A stretch of 64,000 nt of DNA from an uncultured Eubacteriales bacterium (GTDB lineage Bacteria > Bacillota > Clostridia > Lachnospirales > Lachnospiraceae). The notes below the pieces were generated by a model. The model saw nothing but the letters and a program-made list of their open reading frames with translations, was not told the DNA's origin and did not search any database. Below are positions 61,786 through 64,000 of the stretch, piece after piece. The stretch lies in the NCBI GenBank assembly GCA_900542465.1, contig UQNS01000004.1, forward strand, positions 71,236-135,235. Direction: 5' to 3'. Numbering within the stretch: position 1 is the stretch's first letter; each line of letters opens with the position of its first letter. Made by a program: the position numbers and the translations under genes.

Positions 61786-63197
61786 CTCACTAAAACTCTC
61801 CCTAAATTATCCTTTTCAATCCCAAGAACATCAAATCCCATATCTAAAGCAGCTTTTATCTTCTTAACAGCAGCCAGGTCCATCTCTTCGCCTCTGACTA
61901 TTTCCGGGATCCCCGGCGGATATATAACTATATTATCTCCGACGACCCTTCCTTCCGATCCTTCGAGATCAACAAGACTATAAGCCCCCGCACACACTTC
62001 TTCAGCAGCTTCCCACACAAGTCTGCGTTTCTTGTGTTCAAGGCAAAATATGGCATATTCCGAATTTTTAACAGATCCGTCCGATGCATTTGCCAGATCG
62101 GAGTCTATGATCTCCAGAGCCTTGCAAAATCTGTCATAATCCGCCTGTGAATCAGCCAGACTAGTCATAGCTATGACATATCTGAAGGAGGTCATTTCAA
62201 CTTCTATTTTAAAATCCTTTAATAATCTATTATACAGGTAATTTCCATCTTCAGCCAGAAGAACTATTTTCGACAGGTCATCCGTATCCATAAGCCTGAT
62301 GTTTTCTAATTTTCCTATTTCTTGCCTGAGCCTTTTAAGTCTGACAACATAGGTGTTAAAAAGCTCAGGGCCTTTTTCATCTATCAGGTCAAAGCATGCG
62401 CTTATACTTCCCATCAGAATATATGACGGACTTGTAGTCTGAAACATATTTAAAAAGTATTTTACACGGTCTGCATTTATTCGATCGTCATTTAAAAAAA
62501 GTAAAGCTGTGGACGTAAATGCCGGCATAGTTTTATGGAGGCTTGTTATAACCGCATCTGCACCTGTTTCATTGGAAGAAGACGGAAATTCACTGCTAAA
62601 TGGAAAATGTGCACCATGAGCCTCATCCACGATAAGAACAGCTCCATAGCTATGAACTATTTCAGCTATACGCCTCGTGTCCGAAACTATTCCTTCATAG
62701 GTTGGAGATGTCAGGATAAATGCTTTTATATCCGGATCCTTCTTAAACTCATATTCAACTTCTTCCGGAGATACTCTTCCAAATATACCTGCCTTCTCAT
62801 CTGCCAATTCCGGGTAAATAAAGAACGGCTCCAGCCCTCTCAGCTCCACTGCATTATAGGCTGATATATGACAATTTCTTGCTACAAGTATCTTATCCCC
62901 TCTTTTACACGCTCCGCACACTGCAGACATAACACCTGCAGTTGAACCATTTACAAGGATAAAAGCCTGGTCTGCCTTATAGTAAGAGGAAGCTCTGTCC
63001 ATTTCCTCTTTAATTATTCCTGTAGGATTATGAAGATTGTCAAATGCACCTATTTCAGTTATATCCATCTTTATCGGATCAGGCATTTTTACCAGATCCT
63101 CTTTTCTTTTTCCACCCGGCATGTGCATAGGAAGATAATCTTCTTCTATATAGTCAAGAAGCATTTTATAGAGAGATCTTTTCATATACTTATCCAA
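61776..63197 (-). CDS. Orn/Lys/Arg decarboxylase family PLP enzyme
   Basis: 473 residues. The major domain has ILVARNCHISAYNAVELRG and VDEAHGAHFPF (Asp binding PLP), and the PLP lysine is in TSLHKTMPAFTSTALL. Size and motifs match the SpeA/YaaO-type Orn/Lys/Arg decarboxylase family; arginine or lysine decarboxylase is likely but the substrate cannot be fixed. It is co-transcribed with the kinase-like gene. Confidence 0.87.
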   Translation of the reverse strand: MDKYMKRSLYKMLLDYIEEDYLPMHMPGGKRKEDLVKMPDPIKMDITEIGAFDNLHNPTGIIKEEMDRASSYYKADQAFILVNGSTAGVMSAVCGACKRGDKILVARNCHISAYNAVELRGLEPFFIYPELADEKAGIFGRVSPEEVEYEFKKDPDIKAFILTSPTYEGIVSDTRRIAEIVHSYGAVLIVDEAHGAHFPFSSEFPSSSNETGADAVITSLHKTMPAFTSTALLFLNDDRINADRVKYFLNMFQTTSPSYILMGSISACFDLIDEKGPELFNTYVVRLKRLRQEIGKLENIRLMDTDDLSKIVLLAEDGNYLYNRLLKDFKIEVEMTSFRYVIAMTSLADSQADYDRFCKALEIIDSDLANASDGSVKNSEYAIFCLEHKKRRLVWEAAEEVCAGAYSLVDLEGSEGRVVGDNIVIYPPGIPEIVRGEEMDLAAVKKIKAALDMGFDVLGIEKDNLGRVLVRCL

Positions 63198-63251
63198 TCT
63201 GTTTTATGCTTTATTAAATCGTTCTATTATGATTATATAAAAAATGAGCAC

Positions 63252-63279
63252 AAAAAAAACACCAAGTAAAAACTTGGTG
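63252..63279 (-). terminator. Terminator of the tRNA cluster
   Basis: CACCAAG/CTTGGTG with a 6-base loop and eight T on the minus strand. Confidence 0.9.
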
Positions 63280-63289
63280 GTCAGCTTCG

Positions 63290-63362
<73 letters not shown>

Positions 63363-63366
63363 ATAG

Positions 63367-63440
63367 TAGCGGGGACAGGATTTGAACCTATGACCTTCGG
63401 GTTATGAGCCCGACGAGCTTCCAGACTGCTCCACCCCGCG
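63367..63440 (-). tRNA. Initiator tRNA-Met (anticodon CAT)
   Basis: 74 nt. The 5' end CGCGGGG with an unpaired 1-72 position and three G-C pairs in the anticodon stem (GGGCTCATAACCC) mark the initiator rather than elongator tRNA. Confidence 0.93.
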
Positions 63441-63447
63441 ATAAGGA

Positions 63448-63529
63448 TGGACGGAGAAGGATTCGAACCTTCGAAGGCGTTGCCAGCAGATTTACAGTCT
63501 GTCCCCTTTGGCCACTCGGGAATCCGTCC
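63448..63529 (-). tRNA. tRNA-Tyr (anticodon GTA)
   Basis: 82 nt with a long variable arm (type II). Acceptor GGACGGA/TCCGTCC, discriminator A, anticodon loop CTGTAAA. Confidence 0.94.
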
Positions 63530-63553
63530 AAAATTAACTATATTCAGTTAAAA

Positions 63554-63625
63554 AGCCGACAGTCGGAGTCGAACCAACAACCTATTGATTACAAATCAAT
63601 TGCTCTGCCATTGAGCCATGTCGGC
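63554..63625 (-). tRNA. tRNA-Thr (anticodon TGT)
   Basis: 72 nt. Acceptor GCCGACA/TGTCGGC, anticodon loop TTTGTAA. Confidence 0.94.
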
Positions 63626-63629
63626 AAAA

Positions 63630-63702
63630 TGGGACCAATAGGGCTCGAACCTATGACCCTCTGCTTGTAAGGCAGATGCTCTCCCAGCTGAGCTATAATC
63701 CC
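63630..63702 (-). tRNA. tRNA-Val (anticodon TAC)
   Basis: 73 nt. Acceptor GGGATTA/TGGTCCC with G-T pairs, discriminator A, anticodon loop CTTACAA. Confidence 0.94.
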
Positions 63703-63791
63703 ATATATATCTGTATATATTAAAAACTGGAGCTAAGCGCATTAAACATTAACATATACAGTTTTTCAAAAACGAGATAGTCGTTTTGAAG

Positions 63792-63865
63792 CGACCCGAA
63801 TGGGACTCGAACCCATGACCCCCGCCGTGACAGGGCGGTGCTCTAACCAACTGAGCCACCGGGCC
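63792..63865 (-). tRNA. tRNA-Asp (anticodon GTC)
   Basis: 74 nt. Acceptor GGCCCGG/TCGGGTC, discriminator G, anticodon loop CTGTCAC. First of the cluster. Confidence 0.94.
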
Positions 63866-63903
63866 TTAACGTTTTCAAAAAACAAAATCTTACAACGAAA
63901 GTG

Positions 63904-63932
63904 ATTATAACACGAATAATACACTTTGAAAA
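63904..63932 (-). promoter_or_regulatory. Possible promoter for the tRNA cluster
   Basis: Minus strand: TATAAT (63904-63909) with a weak -35 (TTTTCA at 63927-63932, 17-base spacer), about 39 bases before tRNA-Asp. The cluster may also be read through from the rRNA. Confidence 0.5.
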
Positions 63933-63985
63933 GAGAAAAATATCGTTCCCTGAAAACCGCATACGAATCCTCTACACCTACTCCC

Positions 63986-64000
63986 AGGTTAAGCTTTCGA
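63986..64000 (-). rRNA. Possible 3' end of 23S rRNA
   Basis: The last 15 bases, read on the minus strand, give TCGAAAGCTTAACCT, which matches the usual 23S 3' end (GGTCGA..GCTTAACC). The following spacer contains GTATGCGGTTTTCAGGGA, a sequence I associate with Clostridia rRNA spacers. Only a fragment is visible. Confidence 0.4.

Noticed and set aside
63404..63670. An 88-codon plus-strand frame
   Set aside because: It lies wholly over the tRNA-fMet, tRNA-Tyr, tRNA-Thr and tRNA-Val genes on the other strand.

Overview
The window looks like chromosome of a low-GC, Gram-positive anaerobe of the Clostridia, most likely Lachnospiraceae. This is inferred from gene content and style: strong AGGAGG ribosome sites, canonical TTGACA/TATAAT promoters, a Firmicutes-type N-terminal extension on ribosomal protein L27, long-form HPF, YerC/YecD, DUF1836 and DUF1934 proteins, a class B sortase and a glycyl-radical (pyruvate formate-lyase) fragment. 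It is mostly a housekeeping region. No insertion sequence, prophage, integrase or CRISPR array was seen.

Layout, left to right. 1-4.1 kb: a flavinylation enzyme (ApbE, cut by the window edge), an acyltransferase, a small membrane protein, nicotinate phosphoribosyltransferase and a dead ABC ATPase remnant. 4.1-8.6 kb: a minus-strand operon galE-glmM-ispE-gntR-DUF1934 (cell-wall sugar and isoprenoid precursors). 8.7-13.5 kb: minus-strand cdaR/pucR-like regulator, ftsEX, an S41 protease and a family 2 glycosyltransferase. 13.8-19 kb: ridA and cvfB, tRNA-Gln, a Na+-coupled transporter, and an eno-fnr-like pair. 19.0-19.7 kb: a deletion scar joining a pfl tail to a tetR tail. 19.8-25 kb: membrane GDPD, a membrane protein, cyclophilin, aldolase and sortase B. 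25-28.3 kb: an operon ttcA-lysR-NYN/OST-HTH-LuxS-like. 28.4-32.4 kb: lrgAB, a candidate structured RNA, and a TPM/zinc-ribbon membrane pair. 32.6-41 kb: degV, dnaE, ftsH, pyrG. 41-52 kb: uvrD/pcrA, DUF1836, then the block secA-prfB-(degenerate ABC protein)-(membrane protein)-(BNR-repeat protein)-yerC, then hpf. 52-58.7 kb: a DnaA-box cluster, an SDR, a CDF transporter, copA, rplU-rpmA and a Fur regulator. 58.8-63.2 kb: an ABC ATPase remnant abutting a CooC-like ATPase, a tetR, and a guanylate kinase-like/PLP decarboxylase pair. 63.25-64 kb: six minus-strand tRNAs and what looks like the 3' end of a 23S rRNA gene.

The most unusual items are these. (1) A LuxS-fold paralogue that has lost the catalytic cysteine and most zinc ligands. 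(2) An ABC protein with no recognisable ATP-binding motifs, kept in the secA-prfB operon with a membrane partner and a BNR-repeat protein. (3) A roughly 320-nt RNA gene candidate with its own promoter and terminator and no convincing ORF. (4) Five DnaA boxes in 91 bp, far from any dnaA gene. (5) Two divergent promoters that share one palindromic -35 hexamer. (6) Three separate gene-truncation scars, which suggest ongoing loss of transport and fermentation genes. All function calls rest on motifs read by eye; no database search was run.
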